The translations under genes and the position numbers were made by a program. From Halomonas ramblicola (GTDB taxonomy: Bacteria > Pseudomonadota > Gammaproteobacteria > Pseudomonadales > Halomonadaceae): DNA of 64,000 bases. The notes under the pieces are model-generated. The model saw only the letters and a list, made by a program, of their open reading frames with translations. It did no database searches and was not told where the DNA came from. Positions within the stretch are counted from its first letter, which is position 1; each line of letters begins with the position of its first letter. This document shows positions 33,639 through 41,793 of the stretch, in pieces. Location: assembly GCF_030409215.1 (NCBI RefSeq), contig NZ_JAUFPL010000017.1:398820-462819 (forward strand), read 5' to 3'.

Positions 33639-34292
33639 ATGACACACGCGAGCGGCAAGCCAGCGTGCCGGCATCTGCCGGGGGAGCGCGGCAGATCCTT
33701 CGCCGCCCGGAAGGGACTCGCCGGCGTGGCAGCGGCACTGCTTGTGATGCTGGCCGTGGCCTGCTCCGAGGCTCCCCAGTGGCAGACCCGGACGCTGGAG
33801 CCGGGATTCCCCGGCCTCGATTTCGAACTGATCGTGGAGGACGGCGAGACGATAACCGAAGCGCAACTGGAAGACGCCGTGACCCTGCTGTTCTTCGGCT
33901 ATACGCACTGCCCCGACGTGTGTCCCACGACCCTGGCGAGATTGGGCGCCGCCCTCCGGGAATTGCCGGAAGCGCAGCGCGATCACGTCAAGGTGCTCTT
34001 CGTCAGCGTGGATCCCGAGCGTGACGATCCGCAACGCCTGGCCAGCTATACCGGCGCCTTCGGTGCCCAATTCATAGGCGCCACCGCCGAGCCGGAACGC
34101 CTCAGGCAACTGGCGAGCCGCTATGGCTCGAGCTTCCACCACGACGCCGAGAACGAGGGCGAGCACTACCTGGTGACTCACGGCAGCAACGTGCTGGCGT
34201 TCGATCGTGAGGGGAGTGCGCGCCTGCTCATCCGACCCGAGGATGGGGTCGAGGAGATCGCCCATGATCTACGGTTACTTCTCGCGTCGTAA
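33639..34292 (+). CDS. Sco1/SenC family copper chaperone, lipoprotein
   Basis: A 217-residue thioredoxin-fold protein anchored by a lipobox LAVAC (C42). The copper-binding motif is C91-x-x-x-C95 in THCPDVCPTT plus H181 in YLVTHGSNV. Sco proteins deliver copper to, or reduce, the CuA site of cytochrome oxidase. GGGAGG precedes the ATG. It overlaps the next small membrane protein by 29 bp. The PCu(A)C chaperone gene lies about 0.9 kb downstream on the other strand, so copper handling is the shared theme. Confidence 0.92.
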   Translation: MTHASGKPACRHLPGERGRSFAARKGLAGVAAALLVMLAVACSEAPQWQTRTLEPGFPGLDFELIVEDGETITEAQLEDAVTLLFFGYTHCPDVCPTTLARLGAALRELPEAQRDHVKVLFVSVDPERDDPQRLASYTGAFGAQFIGATAEPERLRQLASRYGSSFHHDAENEGEHYLVTHGSNVLAFDREGSARLLIRPEDGVEEIAHDLRLLLAS

Positions 34293-34695
34293 ATGGCGGG
34301 TCGCCGGATCGCGCCCCGGCCTGCCCGCCAGTCGACGCCTCAGACACTGGCTCGCCGCCATCCTGCTGCTGGGCGCCTTCGGCCTGGCATACGCAGGCAC
34401 CCTCGGCTACCTGTTCCACGAGGCGACGTTCCTGACGCAACCGGGAGATCGTCTCGTCGTCGTCTTCCCCCCCGATAGACCTGTCGCCACCGCGCTGGAG
34501 CAGCTGGGCTCCGCCGGCGCGACCCTCACCGGCACCACGGCCTGGCCCTGGCTCTACCGGGCCAGGGCGCTCGACGACGGCGCCGCGGAACGGCTCGCCC
34601 CGCATGCCTGGGTGATGCGGATGCCTGGCCAGCCGACCTTCGCCGGCTGTATCGCCTTCGTCCTGAACAAGCGAGCGAGCGCGGACTCATGGTGA
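34264..34695 (+). CDS. hypothetical protein with one membrane segment
   Basis: A 143-residue protein starting within the sco gene (29-bp overlap). It has a basic N-terminus and one hydrophobic helix (about 31-49, WLAAILLLGAFGLAYAGTLG), then an extracytoplasmic domain of about 90 residues with no family I recognise. The overlaps with sco upstream and the next gene downstream indicate one operon, so a copper or cytochrome oxidase-related role is likely but unproven. Confidence 0.6.
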   Translation: MIYGYFSRRKWRVAGSRPGLPASRRLRHWLAAILLLGAFGLAYAGTLGYLFHEATFLTQPGDRLVVVFPPDRPVATALEQLGSAGATLTGTTAWPWLYRARALDDGAAERLAPHAWVMRMPGQPTFAGCIAFVLNKRASADSW

Positions 34696-35111
34696 GCACA
34701 GCCCGGATGACGAGCGCGCCTCAGGCGCCGCGCCGACACGACGCGCCGGTGTCGTGGCCCCCGCATATCGCCGCCACCGTGGCCTTCGGCGGCTTGTACC
34801 TGGGCGTGGCGGGCTTCTCCGGCGGGCTCGTGCCGGTGGGCGCGGCAGGGCTGCTGGTGATCGGGCTCGCGCTGGGGTTCATCGGCGGCCTGGGCAAGCG
34901 CATCCTGGTGGCCATCGCACTCTGGAGTGCCGTCACGGCGCTCGCCACCATCAGCGCGAGATTCGGGGAGGTGGGATTCGTGGTGATCGCGCCGGTGATC
35001 TTTTGCCTGCTGATCGTGGCGTTGGGGCAGATGGTCGGCACGCTGGCAGGCGCGGCGTTCCGCCGCCCCGAGCCAGCGGCAGAACGCCAGGAAGCCTCGA
35101 CGGAAGACTGA
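34689..35111 (+). CDS. hypothetical membrane protein
   Basis: A 140-residue protein with about four hydrophobic segments (ATVAFGGLYLGVAGFSGG, GAAGLLVIGLALGFIGGL, ILVAIALWSAVTALATISA, FVVIAPVIFCLLIVALGQM), and short basic and acidic ends. No family is recognised. It overlaps the preceding gene and ends the sco operon; a hairpin follows. Confidence 0.6.
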   Translation: MVSTARMTSAPQAPRRHDAPVSWPPHIAATVAFGGLYLGVAGFSGGLVPVGAAGLLVIGLALGFIGGLGKRILVAIALWSAVTALATISARFGEVGFVVIAPVIFCLLIVALGQMVGTLAGAAFRRPEPAAERQEASTED

Positions 35112-35113
35112 GG

Positions 35114-35142
35114 GAGCACGCCTGGTCGCCAGGCTGCTGCTC
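35114..35142. terminator. hairpin between convergent sco operon and PCu(A)C gene
   Basis: GCCTGG-TCG-CCAGGC with partly paired flanks (GAGCA/TGCTC) fills the 33-bp gap between convergent genes, a natural place for a bidirectional terminator. Confidence 0.45.
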
Positions 35143-35144
35143 GC

Positions 35145-35582
35145 CTACAGCGAGGCCGGCGAGACGGCGCGAAACGCCACCGGCAGGCGCCGGCCATCCT
35201 CGAACTCCAGCGTGACGGTCACCTCATCTCCCACGGCCAGGGGTCGACTGCGCTCCATGAGCATGAGGTGATAGCCACCGGGGGCAAAGTCGACGCTGTC
35301 GCCCGACTCGATGACGAGCCGCGGGACATGCCTCATCTGCACCTGCCCGTCGTCTTCGACGCTCCGGTGCAGCATGACCCGTGCAAAGGCCGGGCTTTGC
35401 GCCCCGACCAGCACCATCGTTTCGTCGCTGGTATTGCGCAGGCCGTAATAGCCTGCCGCAGGCAGGTCCCCCGGCAGTAACCGTAAGCGTGGGTTCTCGA
35501 CTTCGAGGTCGGCGGCGAGCGCCGTAGAAGAAAACAGCCACAGTACCAGCGCCCAGAGTAGCCGCTTATCGATTGGTAGCAT
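35145..35582 (-). CDS. PCu(A)C copper chaperone
   Basis: A 145-residue periplasmic protein with a signal peptide (about 1-24; LLWALVLWLFSSTALAA). The copper site fits the family pattern exactly: H72, M83 (ten residues between), H105 (21 between) and M107 in the HxM motif HLM. PCu(A)C delivers Cu(I) to cytochrome oxidase CuA, often together with Sco. ATG 35582 has AGGAGGAAGG upstream. It is convergent with the sco operon. Confidence 0.9.
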   Translation of the reverse strand: MLPIDKRLLWALVLWLFSSTALAADLEVENPRLRLLPGDLPAAGYYGLRNTSDETMVLVGAQSPAFARVMLHRSVEDDGQVQMRHVPRLVIESGDSVDFAPGGYHLMLMERSRPLAVGDEVTVTLEFEDGRRLPVAFRAVSPASL

Positions 35583-35668
35583 CCCCTTCCTCCTCACTTG
35601 TCCAGGATGGCGACTCGGCGTCGAACGCCCCCCTTGGCGATGCCGGACATGGATGTAGCAGCCGGCCG

Positions 35669-36391
35669 TCAACCGGCCTCCGCCAGGCGTTCGAGCAACC
35701 CCGGCAGCGCCGCCTGCGAATCGAGGTCGGGCAGCACCTGGGTCAGGGCGACATGGCTGGCGGCCGCGAAGCGCTGCGGGTCGCCGATGGCGACCTGGAA
35801 GGCGTTGACCACGGCCACCAGGGCCTCCGGGGTCTCGCCCACCTGCATGGCGCCGTGCGCCAGCATCGCCATGTCGCGACTGCCGCGCACCCGGCGCCAG
35901 CGCTGGGCGGTGCCCACCAGCTTGCGCTCACCGATGCGCACATTGAAGCGGCCGTCGCAGTAGGCACCGGGGGCCGGACCGAGGTTCGCCGCCTCGACGC
36001 CCAGCGAGGCGAGCCAGTCGCACCAGGGCTCCCCCAGGCGATGGTAGCCCCACTCCAGGTGGGCCGCGGCACTGCCGACCTCGCGGCGCAGCGCCAGGGC
36101 GACATTGACCACTGCCTCGCACTGGGGGACCGGGGTGCCGCCGGTGGCCCGGAACAGGATCGGCCAGCCCCGGTCGCGCAGCGCCCGACTCGCCGCGGGG
36201 AAGCCCGCGAGGCGTGCGTGGCGCCGCGGCATCACCAGGGCCCGGTCCGTGGGCGACCAGGCCAGCAGCCCGAAGCGGCGCTCGCCCTGGCAGATCGACT
36301 CCAGCAAGGCTTCCTCCAGGGCCAGTCCCTCCTCCACGCTGGGCCGTTGCAGCCGAAGCTGGATATCGCCGAGGGGCTGGACTGGCGACAT
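35669..36391 (-). CDS. lipoate-protein ligase family protein
   Basis: A 240-residue LplA/LipB/BPL-fold protein. Recognisable parts are the RATGGTPVPQ loop (family RxxGG), the GRFNVRIGERKLVGTAQRW segment with the lysine of the catalytic fold, and a C-terminal helix region. Members ligate lipoate or octanoate to enzyme lipoyl domains. Length is shorter than classical LplA, so it may be an octanoyltransferase or amidotransferase variant. It lies 62 bp downstream of the sigma-54 activator gene on the same strand. AcoR-type activators often control lipoate-dependent enzymes. Confidence 0.75.
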   Translation of the reverse strand: MSPVQPLGDIQLRLQRPSVEEGLALEEALLESICQGERRFGLLAWSPTDRALVMPRRHARLAGFPAASRALRDRGWPILFRATGGTPVPQCEAVVNVALALRREVGSAAAHLEWGYHRLGEPWCDWLASLGVEAANLGPAPGAYCDGRFNVRIGERKLVGTAQRWRRVRGSRDMAMLAHGAMQVGETPEALVAVVNAFQVAIGDPQRFAAASHVALTQVLPDLDSQAALPGLLERLAEAG

Positions 36392-36453
36392 GGTCGGGGC
36401 TCCTTATTCATGCATGGTCTCGGCGGCCGGCTCGACCCGGGTCTCGGCCGAGC

Positions 36454-38418
36454 TCAAGGGGTGAGCCCGCGTTGATTCGGTGAGACCAGCCCATGGCGCC
36501 GCATGCGCCGGTAGACCGTGGGTCGGGAAACGCCCAGCTGACGCGCCACCCGGCTCACGTTCCAGCCGCAGCGTTGCAGCAAGGCCTGTAACGCCTGTCC
36601 GTCATCATGCCCACTCTCATCCGCTACCTGCTCAAGCAAGAGAGACGTGGCGTCCTGCCCGCACTGGCACTCATCCGGCAGGTCATGCACCGTGATCTCG
36701 TCCCCTTCGACGGTGGCCAGGGCAAATGCCAGGGCGTTCTTCAACTGGCGGATATTGCCCGGCCAGGCGTAGGCCAGCAGCGCACTCATGGCATCGGCCC
36801 GCAGGTGCACGGCCCGTTCACGCTCCCTGGCCAGCGCCTGGTAGACGCTGCGAATCACGAAGTGCCGGTCGGCCCGGTCGCGCAAGGCCGGGAGCCGCAA
36901 CTGGGCCCCGTTCAAGCGGTAATAGAGGTCCTCCCGGAAGCGGCCCTGCGCGATCCACGCGCTCATGTCGCGGTGTGTGGCGGTGATGACCCGGATATCG
37001 ACCCGGACGGGCTGCTCGGCACCGAGTGGCATGACCTCACGCTCGGCCAGGACCCGCAGCAAGCGAGTTTGCAGCGGCAACGGCATGTCGCCGATCTCGT
37101 CCAGGAACAGGGTGCCGCCGTCGGCCTGCTGGATCAGGCCGCGCATCCCCTTACGACGCCCACCGGTGAAGGCCCCGGGCAGGTAACCGAAGAGTTCACT
37201 CTCGATCAGCGCTTCGGGAATGGCGGCGCAGTTCACCGCCACGAAGGGCCCCTTCCCCCGTGCCCCGCCATCATGCAGGGCCCTGGCCAGCACCTCCTTG
37301 CCGGTGCCCGTCTCTCCGGTGATCAGTACGCTCACGTCCTCGTTGCGCAGGCGCCGCGCCAGCTTGAGCACTCGGTGCATGGCCGGATCGTCGGAAGCGA
37401 GTCGGTCCAGTTCCGGTACCGGCGTCGGCGATGCCGATGCGGCCTGCCCGGCGATACGCCGCCCCCGAGGCTCGATCAGGGTGACGAAGCAGGTCGTGCC
37501 GCCGGCACGGGCACGGAAGGCCCGGATCTGGTCCTGACCGGACACCAGGATCCCCAGCAGATCGGCGATCTCGGCATCGAACAGCTGGGTCGCCTTGGGC
37601 GCCCGCTCCGGCGACCAGGAAGGCCAGCGACTAAGGTGCTCCTCGATAAGGGCCCGTCCATTACCGTTGGCGGCGATGATGCTGCCGTCTTCCTCCATGG
37701 CGATCAGCCCTCGGCCATTGAGGTGGACGAACTCGCGGGCCGTGTCATAGCGCAGGATCAGGCAGTCTCGGTAGCGATGCAGGAAGTAGGCGTCCTCGAT
37801 CATCCGTGCATAGAGCGTCACCAGGTGCAGGCCGAAGTTCTGGCTCTCCTGGGCACGGGGCGACTGGAGGGCCGAGATATCCAGCACGGCCATGACCCGC
37901 CCTTGTGGGTCGGTGATGGGAGCCGCCGTGCAGGTCAGGGCGATATGGGTCGCGTCGAAATGCTCGCTCCGGTGACAGGTGAGGGCTTGGGTGTCGTGGA
38001 TGCTGGTGCCGACGGCACAGGTTCCCGCATAGCGCTCGTCCCAGTCGGCACCGAGATAGAGGCCGGCACGCCGCAGGGCGCGATCCTGATCGCGGAAGCC
38101 GCGAAATTCCACGGTGATGCCGCGGCGGTCGGTCAGCAGCAGCACGTACCCCAGGGGGGCCACCTGAGTGAAGAGCTGATCGACACCCGCCCGGGCCACA
38201 TGCAGCAGCTCGTCCACCGGCTCCCGGTGCTCGCGCAAGGCCTGCTGAGTCAGCACCCGCACGGGACGCGGCCGGCTCGGGTCGAGACGATACTCATCGA
38301 CGCAGCGTTCCCAGGAGCGACGAATCACGTCGCGGCATGAAGCCGGCTCCGCGAGTCGTCCCTCGCCGAGCCGGATCAGAGTCTCGATATGCTGGCGTTG
38401 CTGGATGCCCAGAGTCAC
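36454..38418 (-). CDS. acoR: sigma-54-dependent activator, AcoR type
   Basis: A 654-residue enhancer-binding protein. Residues 20-300 carry GAF/PAS-like sensing domains (LGYVLLLTDRRGITVEF, AGTCAVGTSIHDTQALTCHR). Residues 340-560 are the AAA+ domain with Walker A GETGTGKEVLARAL, Walker B GGTLFLDEIGDM and the sigma-54 contact loop GAFTGG. The last part is a Fis HTH (NVSRVARQLGVSRPTVYRRM). The contact loop is usually GAFTGA; the change is at the last position. It is divergent from the flavin monooxygenase gene, which has a -24/-12 promoter and two palindromic sites. Confidence 0.87.
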   Translation of the reverse strand: MTLGIQQRQHIETLIRLGEGRLAEPASCRDVIRRSWERCVDEYRLDPSRPRPVRVLTQQALREHREPVDELLHVARAGVDQLFTQVAPLGYVLLLTDRRGITVEFRGFRDQDRALRRAGLYLGADWDERYAGTCAVGTSIHDTQALTCHRSEHFDATHIALTCTAAPITDPQGRVMAVLDISALQSPRAQESQNFGLHLVTLYARMIEDAYFLHRYRDCLILRYDTAREFVHLNGRGLIAMEEDGSIIAANGNGRALIEEHLSRWPSWSPERAPKATQLFDAEIADLLGILVSGQDQIRAFRARAGGTTCFVTLIEPRGRRIAGQAASASPTPVPELDRLASDDPAMHRVLKLARRLRNEDVSVLITGETGTGKEVLARALHDGGARGKGPFVAVNCAAIPEALIESELFGYLPGAFTGGRRKGMRGLIQQADGGTLFLDEIGDMPLPLQTRLLRVLAEREVMPLGAEQPVRVDIRVITATHRDMSAWIAQGRFREDLYYRLNGAQLRLPALRDRADRHFVIRSVYQALARERERAVHLRADAMSALLAYAWPGNIRQLKNALAFALATVEGDEITVHDLPDECQCGQDATSLLLEQVADESGHDDGQALQALLQRCGWNVSRVARQLGVSRPTVYRRMRRHGLVSPNQRGLTP

Positions 38419-38550
38419 GTCACTGCCTCCCGGAGACCTTGTTTCGCCACCACAGGTGGTGACGGGCCTTCATGGTGGTCTGGAAGACCTGCTTCCAGCC
38501 TATGCCGTGCCGACCGGGTGTCAATCGAGGGCGTCTTCACCCTTGGTCGA

Positions 38551-38604
38551 GGGGGTTACACCTGTAACCCCCCGGACACCCGCCGGCGTGACAACTGTCA
38601 CGCC
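38551..38604. promoter_or_regulatory. paired upstream activating sites for the sigma-54 activator
   Basis: Two perfect palindromes: arms GGGGGTTACA and TGTAACCCCC separated by CC (38551-38572), and GGCGTGACA and TGTCACGCC separated by AC (38585-38604). They share the core GTnACA-NN-TGTnAC and are 33 bp apart centre to centre, about three helical turns. They lie about 110-160 bp upstream of the -24/-12 promoter, as expected for enhancer-like sites. Confidence 0.7.
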
Positions 38605-38712
38605 GAGGCCGCTGCCAAGCGGCACCGGCCGCCCCTTCCACCTTGCGCATCTCCGTGAAAATCCCTTTCCTATCATCGAGATAGAAATTCACACCCACCG
38701 TCCTACCGAGGC

Positions 38713-38727
38713 TGGCACGCATCCTGC
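38713..38727 (+). promoter_or_regulatory. sigma-54 (-24/-12) promoter of the flavin monooxygenase
   Basis: TGGCACGCATCCTGC matches the consensus TGGCAC-N5-TTGC with one difference (CTGC). The GG and GC pairs are separated by exactly 10 bases. The predicted start is near 38739 and the ATG is at 38770. Its regulator is the divergent AcoR-type protein. Confidence 0.8.
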
Positions 38728-38769
38728 GTGGAGCGAAGGGGATTACCCACGCACCACGAGCGGAGAACA

Positions 38770-40569
38770 ATGATGACAACACACACGCCAACTCAGGATG
38801 TCCGGCAGTGGCTCAGCGAGTTCGAGTCCGCCCTCACGACGCGCGACATCCAGCGGGTCATGGACCTGTTCGGGGAGGAGTGCTACTGGCGGGATCTGGT
38901 GGCCTTCACCTGGAACCTCAAGACGCTGGAAGGCCAGGACGCCATCCAGTCCATGCTCAATGCCACCCTGGCCGAGACCCACCCCACCCACTGGCGTCTC
39001 GATGGCGAGGCCAGCGAGGCGAACGGGGTCACCGAGGCCTGGATCACCTTCGAGACCGTCGCGGCCCACGGCAAGGGCTACCTGCGGCTGAAGGACGGCA
39101 AGTGCTGGACGCTGCTGACCACCATGCAGGAACTCAAGGACCACCCCGAGCCGCAGGGCCACTACCGCCCCAAGGGCGCCGAGCATGGTGCCAACAAGGC
39201 GCGCGAGACCTGGCTCGAGGCACGCCAGCGCGAGCAGGAGGAGCTCGGCTACACTCGGCAGCCCTACTGCGTGATCATCGGCGGTGGCCAGGGCGGGATT
39301 GGCCTGGGTGCGCGCCTCAAGCAGCTGGGCGTGCCGACCCTGATCATCGAGCGCAATCCACGAGCCGGCGACTCCTGGCGCAACCGCTACAAGTCACTGT
39401 GCCTGCACGACCCGGTATGGTACGACCACCTCCCCTACATCCCCTTCCCCGAAAACTGGCCGGTATTCGCCCCCAAGGACAAGATCGGCGACTGGCTGGA
39501 GATGTACACCAAGGTGATGGAACTCAACTACTGGAGCTCCACCGAATGCGAGAGTGCCCGCTACGACGAGGCGAGTGGCGAATGGATCGTCGAGGTCGAC
39601 CGCAACGGCGAACGAGTGACGCTGCGCCCCAAACAGCTGGTACTCGCCACCGGCATGTCGGGCATGCCCAACGTCCCGAAGTTCCCAGGCGCCGAGACCT
39701 TCGAGGGCGAGCAACAGCACTCCAGCCAGCACCCCGGACCGGATGCCTATCGCGGCAAGAAGTGCCTCATCGTGGGTTCCAACAACTCCGCGCACGACAT
39801 CTGCGCAGCACTGTGGGAACACGACGCCGACGTTACCATGCTGCAGCGCTCCTCGACCCATGTGGTGAAGTCCGACTCCCTGATGGAGGAGGTCCTCGGC
39901 CCGCTCTACTCCGAGGAAGCCGTGCAGAACGGCATTGACCACGACACCGCCGACCTGCTCTTCGCCTCGCTTCCCTACAAGGTTCTGCCCGACTTCCAGC
40001 GTCCTGCCTTCGACGCCATCCGCGAGCGGGATGCCGACTTCTACAGGAAGCTGGAAGAGGCCGGTTTCCTGCTCGACTTCGGCGCCGATGACTCCGGCCT
40101 GTTCCTGAAATACCTGCGCCGGGGCTCCGGCTACTACATCGACGTGGGCGCCTGCGACCTGGTCGCCAACGGCGACATCAAGCTACGCAGTGGGGTCGGC
40201 ATCGAGCGGATCAACCCGCGCTCGGTGACCCTCACCGACGGCTCCGAGTTGCCCGCCGACCTGATCGTCTATGCCACCGGCTATGGCTCCATGAACGGCT
40301 GGGCGGCCCGGCTGATCTCCCAGGAGGTCGCCGACAAGGTCGGCAAGTGCTGGGGGCTGGGCTCCGACACCGCCAAGGACCCCGGTCCCTGGGAAGGCGA
40401 GCTGCGCAACATGTGGAAGCCCACCCAGCAGGAGGCGCTGTGGTTCCACGGCGGCAACCTGCACCAGTCGCGTCACTACTCGCGCTACTTGGCATTGCAA
40501 CTCAAGGCGCGCATGGAAGGCATCCCCACCCCCGTCTACGGCCTGCAGGAGGTGCATCACCTCTCCTGA
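38770..40569 (+). CDS. flavin-containing monooxygenase with N-terminal SnoaL/NTF2-like domain
   Basis: A 599-residue protein. Residues 10-125 resemble an NTF2/SnoaL-like domain (YWRDLVAFTWNLKTLEG, WTLLTTMQELKDHP). FAD is bound at CVIIGGGQGGIGLGARL (about 167-183), the FMO-like FEGEQQHSSQHP is near 310, and NADPH is bound at CLIVGSNNSAHDICAAL. It likely hydroxylates or inserts oxygen into a small substrate; the AcoR-type control and the decayed alcohol dehydrogenase downstream fit use of a small alcohol or ketone, but this is inference. ATG 38770 (MMTT) has CGGAG upstream. Confidence 0.86.
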   Translation: MMTTHTPTQDVRQWLSEFESALTTRDIQRVMDLFGEECYWRDLVAFTWNLKTLEGQDAIQSMLNATLAETHPTHWRLDGEASEANGVTEAWITFETVAAHGKGYLRLKDGKCWTLLTTMQELKDHPEPQGHYRPKGAEHGANKARETWLEARQREQEELGYTRQPYCVIIGGGQGGIGLGARLKQLGVPTLIIERNPRAGDSWRNRYKSLCLHDPVWYDHLPYIPFPENWPVFAPKDKIGDWLEMYTKVMELNYWSSTECESARYDEASGEWIVEVDRNGERVTLRPKQLVLATGMSGMPNVPKFPGAETFEGEQQHSSQHPGPDAYRGKKCLIVGSNNSAHDICAALWEHDADVTMLQRSSTHVVKSDSLMEEVLGPLYSEEAVQNGIDHDTADLLFASLPYKVLPDFQRPAFDAIRERDADFYRKLEEAGFLLDFGADDSGLFLKYLRRGSGYYIDVGACDLVANGDIKLRSGVGIERINPRSVTLTDGSELPADLIVYATGYGSMNGWAARLISQEVADKVGKCWGLGSDTAKDPGPWEGELRNMWKPTQQEALWFHGGNLHQSRHYSRYLALQLKARMEGIPTPVYGLQEVHHLS

Positions 40570-40583
40570 AGCAATGCCACCTC

Positions 40584-40622
40584 CCATGACCTCCGGCACC
40601 CGGTGGGTGCCGGAGGTCATGG
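40584..40622 (+). terminator. 18-bp perfect hairpin after the monooxygenase
   Basis: Arms CCATGACCTCCGGCACCC and its exact complement flank a 3-base loop (GGT), 15 bp after the stop codon. There is no T-run. It separates the monooxygenase from the alcohol dehydrogenase remnant and may attenuate expression or stabilise the mRNA. Confidence 0.6.
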
Positions 40623-40643
40623 ATAGCATGAAAAGGTACCGAC

Positions 40644-40763
40644 ATGAGTCAGGACACCATGAAAGCCGCGGTCTGATACGAGGCCAGGGACCTTCGCGTG
40701 GAAGCGGCCGAGATCCCGATCCTCAGGGACCCTCACCAGGTCAAGGTGAAGGTCGCCGCCCCA
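40644..40763 (+). pseudogene. 5' remnant of a zinc alcohol dehydrogenase (butanediol dehydrogenase-like)
   Basis: ATG 40644 has AAAGG upstream. The frame reads MSQDTMKAAV, then TGA at 40674-40676 where the family has tryptophan (MKAAVWYEARDLRVE), then YEARDLRVEAAEIPILRD and HQVKVKVAAPG. This is the N-terminus of the 2,3-butanediol/zinc alcohol dehydrogenase family. The reading frame is lost within about 120 bases, where the convergent regulator gene ends. It is thus doubly disabled: an internal stop and a large 3' deletion. Confidence 0.75.
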
Positions 40764-40786
40764 GGGGCTGAGTCCTGTGCCCCCCA

Positions 40787-41677
40787 TCAGGCGTTATAGC
40801 GCACCTCGCCCAGCTCGCCGACGTCATAGCCGCCGAGCGCCCGGGCACGCTCGGCGAAGCGGGTCTCGCGGGCGAAGGCCAGCAGCCGCTGCACCGGCGG
40901 TTCGAAATAGCTGCGCCGGCGCAGCGCCAGGTCGAAGGCCTCCTCGTGCAGGGGCACGAAGGCCAGCCCCTGACGCCGCGCCGCCGACTCCACGCCCAGT
41001 CCGACATCGGCCTCCCCCTGGCGGATCGCCAGCGCCAGGTCGTCCTCGCTGAGCGAGGGGTGCGCCGTGAAGCGCAGCCGACCGGCATCGATGCCGGCCC
41101 TGGCCAGCAGCCAGTGCAGCAGGCGTTGGGCGCCGGCATCGGGCTGGCGATGGGCGAGGCGAGGCGCGGCGTCCAGCAGGTCCTCCAGCGAGGCGATGCC
41201 CAACGGGTTGTCCGGCGCCAGCAGCAGCCCCTGGCGTCGCCTCGCCCAGCGCAGGACCACCAGGTCGCGCATGCCGCCGAGCCCCAGCGCCTCGGGGCGG
41301 TTGTACTCGCCGGACGGCGCATCCAGCAGGTGCAGGCCGGCGAGCATCGCCTCCCCCGCCAGCAGGCGACGCACGCCATCGCCGCTGCCCTGGCAGAGCA
41401 GCGCCAGCTGCGCGCCGCTCTCGCGACTGGCCCACTCCAGCAACGGGTCCTGGCTGCCCGCCAGCACCCGCGGTACCGGCCGGCTGGCCGCCTGGTCGCC
41501 CTCCAGGTGGTTCATCAGCCAGAGGTCGATGCTGTGGCGCGGAAACAGCAGCTTGCCGGTCACGCGCACGCAGGGGATGGCGCCTTGGCGCACCAGGTCG
41601 TAGACCTTGCGCTCCTTGAGGCGCAGGTAGTCGGCCACCTCGGCGGTGGTCAGGTAGGCGTACGGCGGCGTCTCCAT
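40787..41677 (-). CDS. excisionase-type HTH regulator with PBP-like domain, probable tungstate/molybdate regulator
   Basis: A 296-residue protein. Residues 5-60 form a MerR/excisionase-type HTH (YAYLTTAEVADYLRLKERKV, GKLLFPRHSIDLWL). Residues 80-296 resemble a periplasmic binding protein-type ligand domain, as used for oxyanion sensing (LLCQGSGDGVRRLLAGEAML, IRQGEADVGLGVESAARRQG). It is divergent from the TupB-TupC-TupA transporter, its probable target. ATG 41677 has GGGGAGG upstream; a start at 41725 is also open. Confidence 0.8.
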   Translation of the reverse strand: METPPYAYLTTAEVADYLRLKERKVYDLVRQGAIPCVRVTGKLLFPRHSIDLWLMNHLEGDQAASRPVPRVLAGSQDPLLEWASRESGAQLALLCQGSGDGVRRLLAGEAMLAGLHLLDAPSGEYNRPEALGLGGMRDLVVLRWARRRQGLLLAPDNPLGIASLEDLLDAAPRLAHRQPDAGAQRLLHWLLARAGIDAGRLRFTAHPSLSEDDLALAIRQGEADVGLGVESAARRQGLAFVPLHEEAFDLALRRRSYFEPPVQRLLAFARETRFAERARALGGYDVGELGEVRYNA

Positions 41678-41707
41678 GCGGCCTCCCCTCCGGCCTTCAT
41701 GTCGTTT

Positions 41708-41763
41708 TCCTGCAGGATACTGCACCCATTACTGCGTTGGATGCGGATACCAGCATCAACGCA
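41708..41763. promoter_or_regulatory. dyads between the regulator and tup genes
   Basis: TCCTGCAGGA (41708-41717) is a perfect palindrome, and TGCGTTGGATGC...GCATCAACGCA (41733-41763) forms an imperfect inverted repeat with one bulged base. They occupy the 116-bp divergent region, so one or both may be the operator of the regulator at 40787. Confidence 0.4.
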
Positions 41764-41793
41764 CATCATGCAGGAGAACCGTCGGAGAACGCC

